The position numbers and the translations under genes are program-made. Shown one piece after another: positions 63,575 through 64,000 of a DNA stretch of 64,000 nucleotides. The notes beneath the pieces are model-generated. The model was not told the DNA's origin and ran no database searches. It saw nothing but the letters and a program-made list of their open reading frames with translations. The DNA comes from Sphingomonas radiodurans (GTDB taxonomy: Bacteria; Pseudomonadota; Alphaproteobacteria; Sphingomonadales; Sphingomonadaceae): the NCBI RefSeq assembly GCF_020866845.1, contig NZ_CP086594.1:2232001-2296000 (forward strand), given 5' to 3'. Numbering within the stretch: the stretch's first letter is position 1; every line of letters starts with the position of its first letter.

Positions 63575-63927
63575 CATCCGGTCCTACGCCGTGCTTCACA
63601 TCGCGCGGCCGACGCGACAGACGTTGCGCGACGTAGCTGCGTTTGCCGACGCTGAGGAGATGCTGGCTAGGAGCCAGCTGGGTTATGTCAGCTTCGGGCC
63701 GAGCTGACTCTGCAAGCCGCCAGTCCGCAATCGGCCCAGCTTGAGTCGTAACGCCAGGGCGCGCGAACGTGCGCTGAACGTCGGCTTCTGACAAGAAGCT
63801 GACGCTTAACCTGCGGCATGGGAACGACGGCTTTGTCCCAAAGTCGATCGTTCTCGCTGCGAAGCCGCGCCAGATGAACAAACGGCAGGTTTCGGGATCC
63901 CGGCCGAACGAGCTGAACGGCTGGTTT
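63575..63927. other. Gene-free stretch before the terminal repeat
   Basis: No supportable gene. Open frames on the minus strand exist but are not related to a known family and include the repeat region. Two short inverted patterns (CCAGCTGGG and AGCTGAC) occur near 63680. Confidence 0.35.
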
Positions 63928-63999
63928 GGGCGCAAAGCCGCCGGTGCTGCTGTCGAAGGTCAGAGGCTGCACGCGAGAAACTGGGTACCTTATATAGAT
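63928..63999 (+). repeat. Dispersed repeat, copy 2
   Basis: This is the second copy of the sequence at 29406-29474: GGGCGCAAAGCCGCCGGTGCTG with an extra CTG, then CGCGAGAAACTGGGTACC and TATATAGAT, in the same orientation. It runs to the window edge, so the true right end is unknown. Confidence 0.75.
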
Positions 64000-64000
64000 A

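Noticed and set aside
1..64000. CRISPR array
   Set aside because: No series of regularly spaced identical repeats with unique spacers was seen; the few repeats found are pairs or triples with other explanations.

Overview
The window looks like chromosome of a sphingomonad-type alphaproteobacterium. The outer backbone is GC-rich with strong G/C third positions. Its genes fit that group: an NAD-dependent glutamate dehydrogenase of about 1540 residues, the electron-transfer flavoprotein pair, sucC, a DinG-like helicase and a DUF2059 secreted protein. The assignment is by gene content only; no 16S gene is present.

Bases 1-17174 are ordinary backbone: an oligopeptidase tail, a tight DUF2059/DedA/thioesterase operon, a VOC protein, an ABC-F ATPase, a PhyH-like oxygenase, etfB-etfA, sucC, a helicase, a SixA-like phosphatase, glutamate dehydrogenase, a PAS-like protein and a tRNA-Thr(CGT) gene.

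A genomic island starts inside this tRNA. The 3' part of the tRNA plus its flank (58 bases, identical) recurs at 53379-53436, so about 36 kb lies between two attachment-like repeats. A third, degraded copy of the flank at about 55022 suggests repeated insertion at the same target. The island is a mosaic: (a) an AT-richer four-gene cluster (methyltransferase, channel-like membrane protein, GMC oxidoreductase, LysE-type exporter); (b) gene remnants; (c) a compact operon hsdM - 45-codon ORF - hsdS - AAA ATPase - HNH endonuclease with no hsdR; (d) two paralogous XRE regulators next to unknown genes; (e) small sphingomonad accessory genes, a VapE-type primase/helicase and a tyrosine integrase, resembling a phage-satellite module; (f) catabolic and small accessory genes; (g) a signalling block with a diguanylate cyclase, two HWE-type histidine kinases and two single-domain response regulators; (h) a serine recombinase with two ParB/RepB-like proteins, beside the right repeat.

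Beyond 53.4 kb come a nitrilase and a second defence/toxin-like block: a class II Fic protein, a NACHT-like P-loop ATPase and a 796-residue unknown protein in one overlapping operon behind an array of 12-bp-spaced TGCCGGAT motifs, then a PIN-like protein and divergent unknown genes. The last 72 bases repeat a sequence that also lies just downstream of the HNH gene, linking the edges of the two defence-like blocks.

The strongest candidates for undescribed systems are the HsdM/HsdS plus Septu-like ATPase/HNH operon and the Fic-NACHT-large-protein operon. Functions here rest on motifs and family resemblance read by eye; no database search was run.
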